Source: Streptomyces roseifaciens
GTDB lineage: Bacteria; Actinomycetota; Actinomycetes; Streptomycetales; Streptomycetaceae
Length of the DNA: 64,000 nucleotides
Direction: 5' to 3'
Assembly: GCF_001445655.1 (NCBI RefSeq)
Contig: NZ_LNBE01000001.1
Span: 249,811 to 313,810, forward strand
Part shown: in pieces, positions 8,009-17,389 of the stretch
How the letters are laid out: each line of letters opens with the position of its first letter
Position numbering within the stretch: the first letter of the stretch is position 1
Made by a program: the position numbers and the translations under genes
Notes under the pieces: generated by a model
Databases searched by the model: none
Told to the model about the DNA's origin: nothing
What the model saw: the letters and a program-made list of their open reading frames with translations, nothing else

Positions 8009-10654
8009 TTGCGTACCGCCGACATCCGCCGCAGATTCCTGGACTTCTTCGCCGAACGCGGTCACACCATCGTCCCCAGCGCACCGCTGCCGACGCCGGA
8101 CCCGACCCTGCTGTTCGTCAACGCCGGCATGGTCCCCTTCAAGCCCTACCTGACCGGGGAGCAGGCGGCGCCCTGGCCGCGCGCCACCAGCGTGCAGAAG
8201 TGCATCCGCACCCTCGACATCGAGGAGGTCGGCAAGACCACCCGGCACGGCTCCTTCTTCCAGATGAACGGCAACTTCTCCCTCGGGGACTACTTCAAGG
8301 AGGAGGCCATCGGCTTCGCCTGGGAGCTGTCGACGAAGGCGCAGGCCGACGGCGGCTACGGGCTCGATCCCGACCGCATCTGGGTCACCGTCCACCACTC
8401 CGACACCGACGCCCGCGGCATCTGGCGCGAGGTCGCCGGACTGCCCGACGAGCGGATCGTCGCCCGCGGCGACGAGGACAACTTCTGGTCCATGGGCGTC
8501 CCCGGCCCGTGCGGGCCCTGCTCCGAGCTGTACTACGACCGCGGCCCGGCGCTCGGTCGCGAGGGCGGCCCGGCGGTCGACGAGGACCGCTACATGGAGT
8601 TCTGGAACCTGGTCTTCATGCAGTACGAGCGCGGCGAGGGCGCGGGCAAGTCCGGCTACCCGATCCTCGGCGAATTGCCCCGCCGCAACATCGACACCGG
8701 CATGGGCCTGGAGCGGATGGCCACCCTCCTCCAGGGCAAGGACAACCTGTACGAGATCGACGAGACCCGCCCGGTCCTCGACCGCGCCGCCGAGCTCGCC
8801 GGGGTCCGCTACGGCTCCGACGCGCAGGCCGACGTCCGCCTGCGGGTGGTCGCCGACCACGTCCGCACCGCCCTGATGCTGCTCGCCGACGGTACCGCCC
8901 CCGGCAACGAGGGCCGCGGCTACGTGCTGCGCCGCATCCTGCGCCGCTCGGTCCGCTCCATGCGCCAGCTCGGCTTCCACGACCCGGCCCTGCCCGAGCT
9001 GATGACCGTGGCCCGCGACTGCATGGCCCCCAGCTACCCCGAGGTCACCGAGGCCTTCGCCCGGATCGCGGACCAGGCGTACGGCGAGGAGGACGCCTTC
9101 CGCGCCACCCTCAAGCAGGGCACCACCGTGCTCGACACCGCCGTCGCCAGGGTCAAGGCGGACGGCGGCCGCTCGCTGCCCGGCAAGCAGGCCTTCCTGC
9201 TGCACGACACCTACGGGTTCCCGATCGACCTCACCCTGGAGATGGCCTCCGAACAGGGCGTCGAGGTCGACCGGGAGGGCTTCACCGCGCTGATGAACGA
9301 GCAGCGCGAACGGGCCCGCGCCGACGCCCGCGCCCGCAAGTCCGGCGGGGCCACCGACACCGGCGCGCTGCGCACCGTCCTGGACGCCCACGGCCCGACC
9401 GAATGGCGCGCCTGGGAGACCCTGACCACCGAGTCGAAGGTGCTCGCCGTCCTCGGCGCGAACGGCCCGGTGCCGGCCGCCCGCGAGGGCGAGATCGTCT
9501 CGGTCGTCCTGGACCGCTCCCCGTTCTACGCCGAATCCGGAGGCCAGGACAGCGACGCCGGCCGTATCTCCGGCAGTTCGGCCGAGGCCGAGGTCCTCGA
9601 CGTCCAGCGCCCGCTGCCCGGCCTGGTCGTGCACCAGGTGCGCATCACCGCCGGAGAGCTCGCCGCCGGTGACCCGGTGGTCGCGGCCGTCGACCCCGAG
9701 TGGCGCCTCGGGGCACGCCAGGCCCACTCCGGCACCCACGTCCTGCACGCCGCGCTCCGCGAGATCCTCGGCCCCACCGCCCTGCAGTCCGGCTCGTACA
9801 ACCGGCCCGGCTACCTGCGCCTGGACTTCCCCTGGCGCGGAGCCCTCTCGCAGACGGTCCGCAGCGAGGTCGAGGAGGCCGCCAACCGCGCCCTGCGCCG
9901 CGACCTTCCGGTCGGCGTGCGCTGGATGACCCTGCCGGAGGCCAAGGAGCTCGGCGCGCTCGCCCTGTTCGACGAGACGTACGGGGAGCAGGTCCGGGTC
10001 GTCGAGATCGGCGGGGCCTGGTCCCGGGAGCTCTGCGGCGGCACCCACGTCGACCACGCCTCCCAGGTCGGCACGGTCGCCCTGACCGCGGAGTCCTCGG
10101 TCGGCGCCGGCATGCGCCGCCTGGAGGCCGCGGTCGGCGTCGAGGGCTTCGGCTACCTCGCCCGGGAGCGTGACCTGGTCTCCCGCATCGCCGAGCAGCT
10201 GAACGCGCCCCGCGCCGAGCTCCCCGAGAAGATCGCCGGCCTCCTGGACCGGCTCAAGGCCGCGGACCGGGAGAACGCCCGCCTCAAGGCAGGGGCCACC
10301 GCGGCCCAGGCCGCCGAACTGGCCGGCCGGGCCGTGGACGCGGGCGGCACGCTCGTCGTCACCACGACCGTCGACGGCACCACGGACGAGGCCCGCGCCC
10401 TGGCCCTCGCCGTCCGCGACCGCCTCCCGCAGGGACGGCCCGGCGCGGCCGCCGTCGCCACGGCGTCCGGCGGACTGGTCCTGGCCCTCACGACCCCGGC
10501 CCGTGAAGCCGGACTGAACGCCGCCGCGCTGGTCAAGCAGCTTCTGGGCGGCCGGGGCGGGGGCTCGCCGGAGATCGCCCAGGGCGGCGGCATCCCCGCC
10601 GAGCGCCTGAACGACGTCCTGGCGGAACTTCCCCGCCTCGTCGGCGGTCGCTGA
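8009..10654 (+). CDS. alaS: alanyl-tRNA synthetase (apparent second copy), 881 aa
   Basis: Charges tRNA(Ala) with alanine in the cytosol. Domains in order: class II catalytic core (TRHGSFFQMNGNFSLGDYF, the GPCGPCSE segment, NIDTGMGLERM), the editing domain with the HSGTH zinc motif and the later LCGGTH cysteine/histidine pair, and a C-terminal coiled and oligomerisation region. The length is normal for the family and no catalytic motif looks lost. The start is a TTG at 8009 with GGAG nine bases upstream (7996-7999); upstream codons are not conserved. The sequence differs clearly from what I remember of the Streptomyces core enzyme, and it sits beside a tsaD rather than in the usual alaS neighbourhood, so a specialised second copy is likely. 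Confidence 0.92.
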   Translation: MRTADIRRRFLDFFAERGHTIVPSAPLPTPDPTLLFVNAGMVPFKPYLTGEQAAPWPRATSVQKCIRTLDIEEVGKTTRHGSFFQMNGNFSLGDYFKEEAIGFAWELSTKAQADGGYGLDPDRIWVTVHHSDTDARGIWREVAGLPDERIVARGDEDNFWSMGVPGPCGPCSELYYDRGPALGREGGPAVDEDRYMEFWNLVFMQYERGEGAGKSGYPILGELPRRNIDTGMGLERMATLLQGKDNLYEIDETRPVLDRAAELAGVRYGSDAQADVRLRVVADHVRTALMLLADGTAPGNEGRGYVLRRILRRSVRSMRQLGFHDPALPELMTVARDCMAPSYPEVTEAFARIADQAYGEEDAFRATLKQGTTVLDTAVARVKADGGRSLPGKQAFLLHDTYGFPIDLTLEMASEQGVEVDREGFTALMNEQRERARADARARKSGGATDTGALRTVLDAHGPTEWRAWETLTTESKVLAVLGANGPVPAAREGEIVSVVLDRSPFYAESGGQDSDAGRISGSSAEAEVLDVQRPLPGLVVHQVRITAGELAAGDPVVAAVDPEWRLGARQAHSGTHVLHAALREILGPTALQSGSYNRPGYLRLDFPWRGALSQTVRSEVEEAANRALRRDLPVGVRWMTLPEAKELGALALFDETYGEQVRVVEIGGAWSRELCGGTHVDHASQVGTVALTAESSVGAGMRRLEAAVGVEGFGYLARERDLVSRIAEQLNAPRAELPEKIAGLLDRLKAADRENARLKAGATAAQAAELAGRAVDAGGTLVVTTTVDGTTDEARALALAVRDRLPQGRPGAAAVATASGGLVLALTTPAREAGLNAAALVKQLLGGRGGGSPEIAQGGGIPAERLNDVLAELPRLVGGR

Positions 10655-10820
10655 TCCGCCGACGGCTGAGCCGAGGGGAGCGCGCGCCGACCGGCCACGT
10701 GCTCCCCACGGCACCGGCACCGCGCAGCACGGGGCGGGCGCGCTTCTTGGCGAGATTTCCCCCATGCATGGCGACTTGGCCTCTCACCGTGTGCGGAGCA
10801 TCAGGCCACGCTTGTCAGCC

Positions 10821-11666
10821 ATGAGCGCTGCCGACAGACACCTTGACGACGCCATAACGGACTTCTCCCACCGGCTCGTGGACGTGGACGGGGTCGTGAA
10901 GACCGTATACGTCGCGGGTTCCGGGCCGGCCGTCGTGCTGATGCCCGAGATGCCCGGCATCAGCCCCGACGTCCTTCGGCTGGCACGGTGGGTGCGGGAT
11001 ACGGGTTTCACCGTATACGTCCCCTCCCTCTTCGGAGTTGACGGTGCCTACCCCACGGCCGAGGCCGGCGAGAAGATCGTCCGTCGCGCGTGCGTCAGTG
11101 CCGAGTTCCACGCGTTCGCCGGGCGCGGCACCAGCCCCGTCACCGCGTGGCTGCGCGGCCTGGCGCGCCAGGCTCACGCCGAATGCGGCGGTCCGGGCGT
11201 CGGCGTGATCGGCCTGTGCTTCACCGGCAACTTCGCCCTCACCATGGCGATGGAACCGGCCGTCATCGCACCGGTGGTCAACCACCCGTCACTTCCGTTC
11301 GACGACCCCGCCGGGCTGGAGATCAGCGACGAGGACGCGCGCGCGGTCCGCGACCGCATCGCACGCGATGGACTGAAGGTCCTCGCCTACCGCTTCGACG
11401 ACGACCGCTGGTGCACGGGCCGGCGCTTCGCCGCCTACCGGGCACTCCTCGGCGACGCCTTCGACGGCCGCGTCCTTCCCGGAAGCTCCGCCAACACCGA
11501 GCCGCCCCCGTTCTTCCGCGACGTGGTCGGAACCCCTCACAGCGTCGTCACCGCCCACCTCGTCGACGAGGACGGACATCCCACGCTGCAGGCCAGGGAC
11601 GAGATCCTCGCCTTTCTGACGGAGCGTTTGAGCCCGCCCGGCGGTTCCGAGACGACAGCGGGTTGA
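10821..11666 (+). CDS. dienelactone hydrolase family protein, 281 aa
   Basis: An alpha/beta hydrolase of the dienelactone hydrolase type. After a GSGPAVVLMPEMPGISPDV segment (oxyanion side), the nucleophile motif appears as GLCFTGN, with Cys in place of Ser as in true dienelactone hydrolases. The catalytic His is probably in the LVDEDGHPTLQ segment near the C-terminus. The substrate is unknown. The ATG at 10821 is chosen because family similarity begins close to it; another ATG 57 bases upstream has no better ribosome site. It follows alaS by 166 bp and may have its own promoter. Confidence 0.85.
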   Translation: MSAADRHLDDAITDFSHRLVDVDGVVKTVYVAGSGPAVVLMPEMPGISPDVLRLARWVRDTGFTVYVPSLFGVDGAYPTAEAGEKIVRRACVSAEFHAFAGRGTSPVTAWLRGLARQAHAECGGPGVGVIGLCFTGNFALTMAMEPAVIAPVVNHPSLPFDDPAGLEISDEDARAVRDRIARDGLKVLAYRFDDDRWCTGRRFAAYRALLGDAFDGRVLPGSSANTEPPPFFRDVVGTPHSVVTAHLVDEDGHPTLQARDEILAFLTERLSPPGGSETTAG

Positions 11667-11732
11667 GCGGCGCGACCTTCCCCGGCGCGCGTCCTGTCGC
11701 GCTGCGGTATTGAGAGGCGCAGTAGGAGAGGT

Positions 11733-12407
11733 GTGCGGCAGACTGCCCGGATGTTCGAGATGCACCCTGTCCTAGAGGTCTTCCCCGCCGAGGATTTCAC
11801 CCTGTGGCCGGTCGCCGAGTTCGATGGCTACGGCTTCCTGCCGCTCAGCGGAGCACTCGCTCCGGCCGAGGTCGGAGCGGCGGTGATGCGCATCGCCGCC
11901 TGCAACGACACCGACCCGGAGGGGGACGGCCACCCGCCGAGGCCCGGTGACCCCGTCGGCGCCCTCCTGCACGGGCTCCTCACCGTGGACAGGGTGTTCG
12001 CCGCCGGCGGCCTGCGGGTCACCGACACCGCGACCGGTCTCACCGTGCTGCCCGGCTGCTGCTGCGGACTGGAGGACTGGCGCGACTGGCTGCAGGTCGT
12101 CGACGGCGGCAGCCCGCCCGACCTCGGCCATGACCCCAGCCCCCTTGCCGAGCGCCGCGGCGACCTGGTCCGGCTGACCGCCGACATCGAAGAGGCCGAC
12201 AGCCCGGTCATTGAGCTGCCCGTCACCGAATGGCGTCGCATGCTCGTCGACGTGGAACGCGACCTCGCCGACTTCCTTCAGCTGGCTGCCGGATGGGCCG
12301 AGCGGCATCTGCCGGGTCATGCCGGCGCGGTTGCTGCCGCTCTTGCCCGAGCACTGGACATGCCGGCACTGGCCGTATCGCAACCGGTCGTGTCGCCGGA
12401 ACGGTAG
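11733..12407 (+). CDS. hypothetical protein, 224 aa
   Basis: Not recognised. The sequence is acidic and globular, with a 'PGCCCGLEDWRDW' segment in the middle and no signal peptide or membrane segment. The GTG at 11733 has AGGAG only a few bases upstream; the ATG at 11751 (MFEMHP) is a possible alternative start. The strand and spacing allow cotranscription with the dienelactone hydrolase, but nothing ties them functionally. Confidence 0.65.
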   Translation: MRQTARMFEMHPVLEVFPAEDFTLWPVAEFDGYGFLPLSGALAPAEVGAAVMRIAACNDTDPEGDGHPPRPGDPVGALLHGLLTVDRVFAAGGLRVTDTATGLTVLPGCCCGLEDWRDWLQVVDGGSPPDLGHDPSPLAERRGDLVRLTADIEEADSPVIELPVTEWRRMLVDVERDLADFLQLAAGWAERHLPGHAGAVAAALARALDMPALAVSQPVVSPER

Positions 12408-12478
12408 GGGCCTCTTCAGCGGCCAAGCGCTGCGGCGCCCAGCAGCGTTGCGTCTCCTGGGGCTAGCGCGGAGCCATT

Positions 12479-12542
12479 TGATCGATCATCGATCATTACT
12501 CGTCGGTAGGTGTTGACTGCATCAACTTGCCGCTCCTAGCGT
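12479..12542 (+). promoter_or_regulatory. aceE promoter region with palindromes
   Basis: A perfect 10-bp palindrome TGATCGATCA (12479-12488) runs into a direct repeat of ATCGATC (12481-12487 and 12488-12494). Downstream lies a promoter-like pair, TTGACT (12513-12518) and TAGCGT (12537-12542), 18 bases apart. The -35 is embedded in a second inverted repeat, GTTGA-N5-TCAAC (12512-12526). About 180 bases of leader precede aceE. The arrangement suggests repression of aceE at the -35 box. Apart from this, the 12408-12720 gap holds nothing recognisable. Confidence 0.45.
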
Positions 12543-12720
12543 GGTCTGACGGAAACGAGGTTCCGTCACACGGAATCCGCGGTTCTCGCGGGGTACCCCT
12601 GCCGGGCCCCGGCGGCCGGCCCAACCCGCATGCCCGGCCGCGCGTCACCACCGCCGGGGGCGCCGCGGCAGAACGCGGCACCCCCGTCCCCCACCCCGGG
12701 ATCGTGAAAGAGGATCACCC

Positions 12721-15411
12721 GTGTCCCAGCTTGACCAACTGCCCGACAAGGACCCGTCGGAGGTCGCCGAGTGGTGCGAGTCCCTGGACTCCGCCGCCCG
12801 GTTCGGGGGAGCAGACCGGGCGGCGTACCTGCTGCGCCGTACGCTCGAACACGCCGAGCGGTCCGGGCTGGGCCTCCCTCCGCTCCTGGAGACCCCTTAC
12901 CTCAACACCATTCCGACCTCCGCCGAGCCCGACTACCCGGGCGACGAGGAGCTGGAGGCCCGGATCACCGCCTGGAACCGCTGGAACGCGGCCGCCATGG
13001 TCACCCGTGGCAACCAGCGCGCGGGCCTGGGCGGCCACATGGCGACGTTCGCCTCGGCGGCCTGGCTCTACGAGACGGGATTCCAGCACTTCTTCCGCGG
13101 CAAAGGAAGCCTGGGGGCACCCCCAGCGGTAGCTGGGGGAGGCTCCGGCGACCAGCTCTACATCCAGGGCCACGCCTCCCCGGGCATCTACGCACGTGCC
13201 TTCCTGGAAGGCCGCCTGACGGAGGGGCAGCTGGACCGCTTCCGGCAGGAGGCCGGGGGCGACGGGCTGCCCTCCTACCCGCACCCGCGCCGGCTGCCCT
13301 GGCTGTGGGAGTTCCCGACCGTCTCCATGGGCCTGGGCCCGCTCTCCGCGATCTACCAGGCGCGGTTCAACCGCTATCTGCAGCACCGCGGCATCAAGGA
13401 CACCTCGCAGTCGCGCGTCTGGGCCTTCCTCGGCGACGGCGAGATGGACGAGCCGGAGTCGACCGCCGCCCTCGCCCTCGCGGGCCGGGAGCGGCTGGAC
13501 AACCTGACCTTCGTCATCAACTGCAACCTCCAGCGCCTGGACGGCCCGGTCCGCCCCAACTTCAAGATCGTGCAAGAGCTGGAGGCCCAGTTCCGCGCCG
13601 CCGGGTGGAACGTCGTCAAGGCGCTGTGGGGCACGGCCTGGGACGGGCTGTTCGCGCAGGACGCCGAGGGTGCGCTGGTGCGCCGGCTGCACGAGGTGCC
13701 GGACGCGCAGTTCCAGACGTACGCCACCGCGGACCCGTCCTATCTCCGCGAGCACTTCTTCGGCGCCGAGGGCCCCGGCTCCCCGCTGCACACCATCGGC
13801 GCGGGCCTCGGCGACGCCCGGCTCCTGGAGCTCTTCCGGACCTCCCGCGCCGGCCACGAGCCGCGCAAGGTCCACGCCGCCTACCGCGCCGCCGTCGAGC
13901 ACGAGGGCGCGCCGACCGTCGTCCTCGTGCAGACCGTCAAGGGCTACACGCTCGGCCCGGGCTTCGAGTCGCGCAACGCCAACCACCAGATGAAGAAGCT
14001 CACGGGCAAGGAGTTCCGGGCGATGCGGGACCTGCTCGGCCTCCCGATCCCCGACAGCGCACTGGCCGGCGAGATGGTCCCGTACGCCCACCCCGGCGAG
14101 AACTCCCCGGAGGTGCGCTACCTGCGCGAGCGCCGCGCGGCGCTCGGCGGCCCGGCCCCGGCCCGCAAGGTCGTCGCCAGGCCTCTGCCGGAGCCGTCCG
14201 CCAAGCCCTTCGAGGCCCTGCACAAGGGCTCGGGCCGCCAGGAGATCGCCACGACCATGGCGTTCGTCCGGCTGGTCAAGGAGCTGATGCGGGACGAGGA
14301 GACCGGCCGGCGCTGGGTGCCGATCGTCCCCGACGAGGCCCGCACCTTCGGCATGGAGTCGCTCTTCCCCTCGGCCGGCCTGTATTCCCCGGCCGGCCAG
14401 ACCTACGACCCCGTCGACCGCGACCAGCTCCTGTACTACAAGGAGGCCAAGGACGGTCAGATCTTCAACGAGGGCATCACCGAGGCGGGCTCGCTGGCCG
14501 ACTTCACGGCGGCCGCCACGTCGTACGCCACGCACGGCGAGCCGATGATCCCGTTCTACATCTTCTACTCCATGTTCGGCTGGCAGCGGACGGCCGACCA
14601 GTTCTGGGCGCTGGCCGACCAGCTCGGCCGGGGCTTCGTCATCGGCGCCACCGCGGGCCGCACCACCATGACGGGCGAGGGCCTCCAGCACGCCGACGGT
14701 CACTCGCACCTGATCGCCTCCACCAACCCGGCGGCTGTTTCCTACGACCCGGCGTTCGCGTACGAGATCGCGGTCATCGTCCGGGAGGGCCTGCGGCGGA
14801 TGTACGGCCCCGACGCCGAGGACGTCTTCTACTACCTCACGGTCTACAACGAGACCAAGGTCCAGCCGCCCATGCCCGAGGGCGCGGAGGAGGGCATCCT
14901 CAAGGGCCTCTACCGCTTCAAGGAGGCCGCCGATGCCCCGGACGGCGCCCCGCGCCTCCAGCTGCTGTCCTCCGGCACGGCCGTCCACTGGGCCCTGGAC
15001 GCCCAGCGGCTGCTGGCCGGTGACTGGGGCGTGGCCGCCGACGTGTGGTCCGCGCCCTCCTGGACCGAGCTGCGCCGCGACGCCCTGTCCTGTGACGCGG
15101 CGCAGCTCAAGGGCGAGGACCGGGTCCCGTACGTGACCCGGGCGCTGCACGGTGCGCCGGGTCCGGTCGTCGCCGTCAGCGACTGGATGCGGGCGGTCCC
15201 CGATCAGATCGCTCCCTGGGTCGAGCAGGACTGGACGTCCATCGGCACGGACGGCTTCGGCCTCTCCGACACGCGGGAGGCGGTGCGGCGCCACTTCGGC
15301 GTCGACGCCGAGTCGGTGACGGTGGCGGCGCTCGCGGCGCTGGCCCGGAGGGGCGATATCAAGCCGGAGACGGTACGGGAGGCCGCACGGCGGTACGGCC
15401 TGGAGGACTGA
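12721..15411 (+). CDS. aceE: pyruvate dehydrogenase E1 component, homodimeric type, 896 aa
   Basis: The thiamine-diphosphate enzyme that decarboxylates pyruvate and acetylates the E2 lipoyl domain of the pyruvate dehydrogenase complex. The single-chain (AceE) type is shown by its length and by the ThDP-binding GDGEMDEPES...VINCNLQRLDGP segment, the KGYTLG stretch, the IFNEGITEAGSLADF region and a TGEGLQHADGHS loop. The start at MSQLDQL is preceded by an AAGAGGA-like site. It has its own promoter region and a strong terminator, so it is monocistronic, as is common for aceE in Streptomyces. Oddity: about 13 residues (GSLGAPPAVAGGG, near residue 130) between FFRGK and GDQLYIQGHASPG are encoded by a GC-rich palindromic element and look like an in-frame insertion. 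Confidence 0.95.
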   Translation: MSQLDQLPDKDPSEVAEWCESLDSAARFGGADRAAYLLRRTLEHAERSGLGLPPLLETPYLNTIPTSAEPDYPGDEELEARITAWNRWNAAAMVTRGNQRAGLGGHMATFASAAWLYETGFQHFFRGKGSLGAPPAVAGGGSGDQLYIQGHASPGIYARAFLEGRLTEGQLDRFRQEAGGDGLPSYPHPRRLPWLWEFPTVSMGLGPLSAIYQARFNRYLQHRGIKDTSQSRVWAFLGDGEMDEPESTAALALAGRERLDNLTFVINCNLQRLDGPVRPNFKIVQELEAQFRAAGWNVVKALWGTAWDGLFAQDAEGALVRRLHEVPDAQFQTYATADPSYLREHFFGAEGPGSPLHTIGAGLGDARLLELFRTSRAGHEPRKVHAAYRAAVEHEGAPTVVLVQTVKGYTLGPGFESRNANHQMKKLTGKEFRAMRDLLGLPIPDSALAGEMVPYAHPGENSPEVRYLRERRAALGGPAPARKVVARPLPEPSAKPFEALHKGSGRQEIATTMAFVRLVKELMRDEETGRRWVPIVPDEARTFGMESLFPSAGLYSPAGQTYDPVDRDQLLYYKEAKDGQIFNEGITEAGSLADFTAAATSYATHGEPMIPFYIFYSMFGWQRTADQFWALADQLGRGFVIGATAGRTTMTGEGLQHADGHSHLIASTNPAAVSYDPAFAYEIAVIVREGLRRMYGPDAEDVFYYLTVYNETKVQPPMPEGAEEGILKGLYRFKEAADAPDGAPRLQLLSSGTAVHWALDAQRLLAGDWGVAADVWSAPSWTELRRDALSCDAAQLKGEDRVPYVTRALHGAPGPVVAVSDWMRAVPDQIAPWVEQDWTSIGTDGFGLSDTREAVRRHFGVDAESVTVAALAALARRGDIKPETVREAARRYGLED
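13111..13139. repeat. REP-like palindromic element inside aceE
   Basis: CTGGGGG (13111-13117), two bases, CCCCCAG (13120-13126), six bases, then CTGGGGG again (13133-13139): three arms able to form alternative stems. This matches my memory of a short palindromic sequence scattered in Streptomyces intergenic regions (CCCCCAGCGGTAGCTGGGGG core). Here it lies in frame within a highly conserved coding region and encodes small residues, mainly Gly, Ala and Pro. Confidence 0.65.
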
Positions 15412-15433
15412 TCCTCACCCCACGCGAGACGCG

Positions 15434-15463
15434 GTGAAGGCCCGGCGGAAGCCGGGCCTTCAC
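15434..15463 (+). terminator. aceE terminator
   Basis: A perfect 13-bp stem (15434-15446 with 15451-15463, GTGAAGGCCCGGC and its complement) with a GGAA tetraloop starts 23 bases after the aceE stop. Confidence 0.85.
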
Positions 15464-15835
15464 GTGCGATCAGCGGGAATTGTTCCCGCCGTGCGACCGG
15501 AGGTAAGTGCCGTGCGCAGGAAGGGAGATCTGCTTCTCGAGCTCCGCGGAAAACCGGCTCCGGGATCTGTTTAACCCGGTGGGGGAATTATGGCCTCCGT
15601 CACTGTGGACCTCGTCCCGAACTGGTGAGGTGATCCTTACCCGCCCGGGTACGACATCGCTTCTCACCAGGTGAGTTGAGGGGGCACGGCTCAATACGCA
15701 TAGCGGAACTCCTGTGGAGCCGACTGCCGTAGCCCCGCCGCCGGAAAGACCACCGCGGTCTCTTGCGCACACCCCCCATCGATGTCGAACGGTCGCCCGA
15801 AGAGCGGGTTTTGTCCACCACACACCGGAGCAGCA
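15464..15835. other. intergenic region between aceE and the FAD-protein gene
   Basis: About 370 bp without a convincing gene. It holds a spaced 8-bp inverted repeat, CTGGTGAG (15622-15629) and CTCACCAG (15663-15670), 33 bases apart, which could be regulatory, and the promoter of the following operon, whose hexamers I cannot place. No iron box is visible here, unlike upstream of the ABC importer. Confidence 0.45.
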
Positions 15836-17389
15836 GTGTTGAAGAAACGAACCATCGCCGTGGTCGGCGGCGGTGCCGCCTGCACGGCATTCCTCGCCGC
15901 GTACGCCCGGCGGCTTTCGGGCGACGTGGCCGGCGCGGCGGCGGATGTCATCGTCTTCGAACCAGGGAAAAGTTTCGGCCCCGGCATCGCCTATGCCGAG
16001 GATGCCGACACCGCCTTGCTCAACCGGCCCTATTCCGCCATGTCCGTGGACTACGGAGACCCCGGACAGTTCCGCCGCTGGCTCTACCGGCAGACCTCCG
16101 CCGGCGAGGGCGGCGAGGGCGGCGAGCCGCAGGCGCGGCGGACGCCGCGTTCGCACTTCGTCTCCCGCTCGCTGTTCGGCCAGTATCTGGAGAACGTCTT
16201 CTGCCAGTCCCGGGAGGACCTGCGGCTGCTCGGGGCGCAGGTGACGCTCGTGCCGTCCGCTGTCGTCGACCTGGCCGTGGAGGCCGGTGGGGCCGGGGGG
16301 AGTGACGGGCACGTCCTGACCACCGCCGACGGGGAGCGTTTCGTCGCCGACGAGGTGGTCATTGCGATCGGCGCCATCGCCCCGTCCGATGTCTACGGGC
16401 TCGCCGGGACCGCCGGATTCGTCGCCCAGCCGTACCCTCTCGTCGGCTCGCTGAACGAGGTCGACCCGAGTGCGGAGGTGCTCGTACTGGGGGCAGGGCT
16501 GACGGCGATCGACGTGGCCGTCGTCCTGGCGGAGGCCGGGCAGGAGCGCCGGATCACCCTCGCCTCGCGGTCCGGCAGGATCCCGGACGTACGCACCGAC
16601 CTCGGTACCGGCGAACTGCCGGAACTGCTTGCCGGGGCGCGCCGGCTGCTCGCTCGTGGCGATGTCAGCATGCGCAGCATCCATGGACTCGTCGACTCCA
16701 CCTTGCGGTTGAGCGGAACGAGCATGCGCGAGGCACTGCTCCCGTACACCGATTCCTGGTCCGCGCCCGAGCTGATGCGCCACCGGCTGGAGAACCCGCT
16801 GCCCGGCGGCCTCGCGCAACGCTGCGTCGGCGCTCTCACCCCGTTCTACTCGGAGCTGTGGCGGGCCCTTCCGGAGGCGAGCCGGCGCCTGTTCCTGCGG
16901 GACCACTACCGGACGTACAACTGCCTGCGCAATCCGATGCCGGTGACCAACGCACACCGGCTGCTCGGTCTCCACGAGGAGGGCCGGCTCGGCTTCGCCA
17001 GGGGCATCACCCACGTCACGGCGGCTGCGGGCGGCGGCTTCACCGCGACCTACGCCGACGGGCGCACCGGGCACTACGACGCGGTCGTCAACGCGGTGGG
17101 GCGTACGAACAACACGGCCGCCGCGTCCGCTTCCTCGCTGACGTCCCGGATGGTGCGCAACGGCACCTTCGTCTCCCATCCCCTGGGCGGCATCCGGGTC
17201 GATCCCGAGACCAACCAGGTGCGGGGTTCCGCGGGAGCGGCGTTCCCCCGCCTCTATGTGCTCGGCGACCTGGCGTCGGGGGAGCACTTCCACGTGAGTT
17301 CCATGGAGCTGGTCGCGCGGCAGGCCGGCAAGGTGGCGGCGCAGCTCGTGCCGGCCTCGGACCGCCTCCTGGTGGGGGCCGTCGCGTGA
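15836..17389 (+). CDS. FAD/NAD(P)-binding protein (PF13454-like), 517 aa
   Basis: A flavoprotein of the FAD-NAD(P)-binding family. It has an N-terminal VVGGGAACTAFL Rossmann motif, a FGPGIAY segment typical of the family, and a second nucleotide-binding LVLGAGLTAIDVAVVLAEAG motif near residue 200. The substrate is not known. The start is GTG 15836 (or TTG 15839), with GGAG 5 to 8 bases upstream; an ATG at 15782 would add 18 residues without similarity. It overlaps the MFS gene by 4 bases (GTGA), so the two are translationally coupled. Location upstream of a siderophore importer hints at metallophore or peptide metabolism, but that is inference. Confidence 0.8.
   Translation: MLKKRTIAVVGGGAACTAFLAAYARRLSGDVAGAAADVIVFEPGKSFGPGIAYAEDADTALLNRPYSAMSVDYGDPGQFRRWLYRQTSAGEGGEGGEPQARRTPRSHFVSRSLFGQYLENVFCQSREDLRLLGAQVTLVPSAVVDLAVEAGGAGGSDGHVLTTADGERFVADEVVIAIGAIAPSDVYGLAGTAGFVAQPYPLVGSLNEVDPSAEVLVLGAGLTAIDVAVVLAEAGQERRITLASRSGRIPDVRTDLGTGELPELLAGARRLLARGDVSMRSIHGLVDSTLRLSGTSMREALLPYTDSWSAPELMRHRLENPLPGGLAQRCVGALTPFYSELWRALPEASRRLFLRDHYRTYNCLRNPMPVTNAHRLLGLHEEGRLGFARGITHVTAAAGGGFTATYADGRTGHYDAVVNAVGRTNNTAAASASSLTSRMVRNGTFVSHPLGGIRVDPETNQVRGSAGAAFPRLYVLGDLASGEHFHVSSMELVARQAGKVAAQLVPASDRLLVGAVA

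Noticed and set aside
7991..10765. 924-codon minus-strand open frame
   Set aside because: Antisense of alaS; no motif of its own.
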